Source: HRBIN24 sp035574155
GTDB lineage: Bacteria > Chloroflexota > Dehalococcoidia > SM23-28-2 > HRBIN24
Assembly: GCA_035574155.1 (NCBI GenBank)
Contig: DATLZD010000079.1
Coordinates: 1-13,941, forward strand
Direction: 5' to 3'
DNA: 13,941 nt
Position 1 is the first letter of the stretch. Every line of letters begins with the position of its first letter. Position numbers and translations under genes: made by a program. This document shows, piece by piece, positions 13,176-13,941 of this stretch. The notes under the pieces were generated by a model, which did no database searches, was not told where the DNA came from, and saw nothing but the letters and a program-made list of their open reading frames with translations.

Positions 13176-13195
13176 AAAAAACGGCCCATAGCCGT
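13176..13195 (-). terminator. Possible short intrinsic terminator facing left
   Basis: On the minus strand ACGGC, loop TATGG and GCCGT are followed by five more T (six in a row). The 5-bp stem is short. If active, it would stop leftward antisense transcription before it enters the operon promoter. On the plus strand the same stem lies at the 5' end of the monooxygenase leader. Confidence 0.35.
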
Positions 13196-13210
13196 GGGAG
13201 GCACGAGGGT

Positions 13211-13941
13211 ATGACCAGACCTGTCTTGCGGACGCCCCTGTGCGACATGTTGGACATTGAGTACCCCGTGATCCTGGCGGGCATGGGTGGTAGCGGGGGC
13301 GGTCCTACCATGGCCAAGGCTGAGCTGGTGGCCGCCGTCTCCAACGCCGGCGGCCTGGGCGTCATCGGCGGCGTGGCCATGTCGGTGGAGGAGCTGCGCC
13401 AGGAGATACGCAAGGTCCGCGACCTGACCGACAAGCCCTTCGGCGTCGACCTCATATTCCCGTCCTGGGGCCAGCCGCAGGGCTCAGCCGCCGCCGCGCC
13501 GTCCTCCCTGCCCGACTGGCGCCAATGGGTCCCTGAGGAGACGAAGCGGTTCATGGCCCAGCTGCGGGAGCGGTTCAACCTGCCCGACGTGCAGCCCCCT
13601 GGCACCATGAACCCCGACCTGTTCACCCCAGACTACATCCGTCGCAAGGTGGAGGTGGTGCTGGAGGAGCGGGTGCCCGTCTTCGCCTCGGGGCTGGGGA
13701 GCCCGGCCGCCTACGTGCCCGAGCTGCACCAGGCGGGGGCCGTCGTCATGTCCCTGGTAGGCAACGTCAAGAACGCCCGTCGGGTGGCCGAGGGCGGCGT
13801 CGACATCGTGGTGGCCCAGGGCTACGAGGCCGGCGGCCACACCGGCCGCGTGGGCACCATGGCCCTGGTCCCCCAGGTGGTGGACGCCGTCGCCCCCAGG
13901 CCGGTCGTGGCCGCCGGCGGCATCGGCGACGGCCGCGGCCT
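13211..13941 (+). CDS. Nitronate monooxygenase family flavoprotein (3' end beyond window)
   Basis: FMN-dependent enzyme of the 2-nitropropane dioxygenase/NMO TIM-barrel family, which oxidises alkyl nitronates with oxygen; some relatives are enoyl reductases. The 243 codons seen contain the N-terminal LRTPLCDMLDIEYPVILAGMG, SNAGGLGVIGG (44-54), VPVFASGLGSP (155-164), the flavin and catalytic motif GYEAGGHTGRVGTMAL with His210, and VVAAGGIGDGRG (phosphate-binding loop). Residues about 84-143 form a Pro/Trp/Gln-rich segment that appears longer than in compact bacterial members. GGAGG (13197-13201) lies 9 nt before the ATG. It is divergent from the DUF1326 operon and the two promoters share a -35 site. 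About one third of the gene is probably missing at the right edge. Family is secure; substrate is inferred. Confidence 0.88.
   Translation, partial: MTRPVLRTPLCDMLDIEYPVILAGMGGSGGGPTMAKAELVAAVSNAGGLGVIGGVAMSVEELRQEIRKVRDLTDKPFGVDLIFPSWGQPQGSAAAAPSSLPDWRQWVPEETKRFMAQLRERFNLPDVQPPGTMNPDLFTPDYIRRKVEVVLEERVPVFASGLGSPAAYVPELHQAGAVVMSLVGNVKNARRVAEGGVDIVVAQGYEAGGHTGRVGTMALVPQVVDAVAPRPVVAAGGIGDGRG

Overview
The window is very GC-rich bacterial chromosome with densely packed genes, strong purine-rich ribosome binding sites and, where promoters are visible, textbook TTGACA/TATAAT-type elements. The gene content fits a thermophilic or environmental lineage such as Chloroflexota: a second EF-G-like GTPase of the Thermus EF-G-2 type, flavin-dependent thymidylate synthase ThyX, FolD, nitronate monooxygenase and several DUF1326 proteins. 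That placement is an inference from gene content only. No rRNA, tRNA, CRISPR array, transposase or prophage gene was seen, and no stretch longer than about 300 bases lacks a gene.

Left block (1-1225, minus): a PadR-type repressor is translationally coupled to a molybdate/tungstate-binding lipoprotein, ModA, which runs off the left edge. The pair has a near-consensus promoter and a perfect 19-bp palindrome over the predicted transcription and translation starts. Next comes the divergently transcribed EF-G-like GTPase (plus), which converges with one nucleotide to spare on a small uncharacterised gene (minus). That small gene is divergent from thyX-folD (plus), a folate/thymidylate pair that links synthesis of methylene-tetrahydrofolate with its use.

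Centre and right (5678-12977, minus): eleven closely spaced genes look like one operon. In transcription order they are DUF1326, DUF1579, SnoaL-like, NTF2-like (with an in-frame amber codon near the end), DUF1326, DUF3303-like, berberine-bridge-type FAD oxidase, double-cupredoxin lipoprotein, DUF1326, Met/Cys-rich DUF2182 membrane protein and an ABM-like small protein. Three DUF1326 paralogues, each with a CxCx3CPC cluster, together with a DUF2182 protein and a two-copper lipoprotein suggest a membrane-linked metal/redox system, possibly copper, coupled to a flavin oxidase and small barrel proteins. This is the best candidate for an undescribed system here; its biochemical role is unknown.

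Right edge (13211-13941, plus): a nitronate monooxygenase-family gene, cut by the window, is divergent from the operon. The two predicted promoters appear to share one -35 element. If both promoters are real, oxidation by the flavoenzyme and the operon may be transcriptionally linked.
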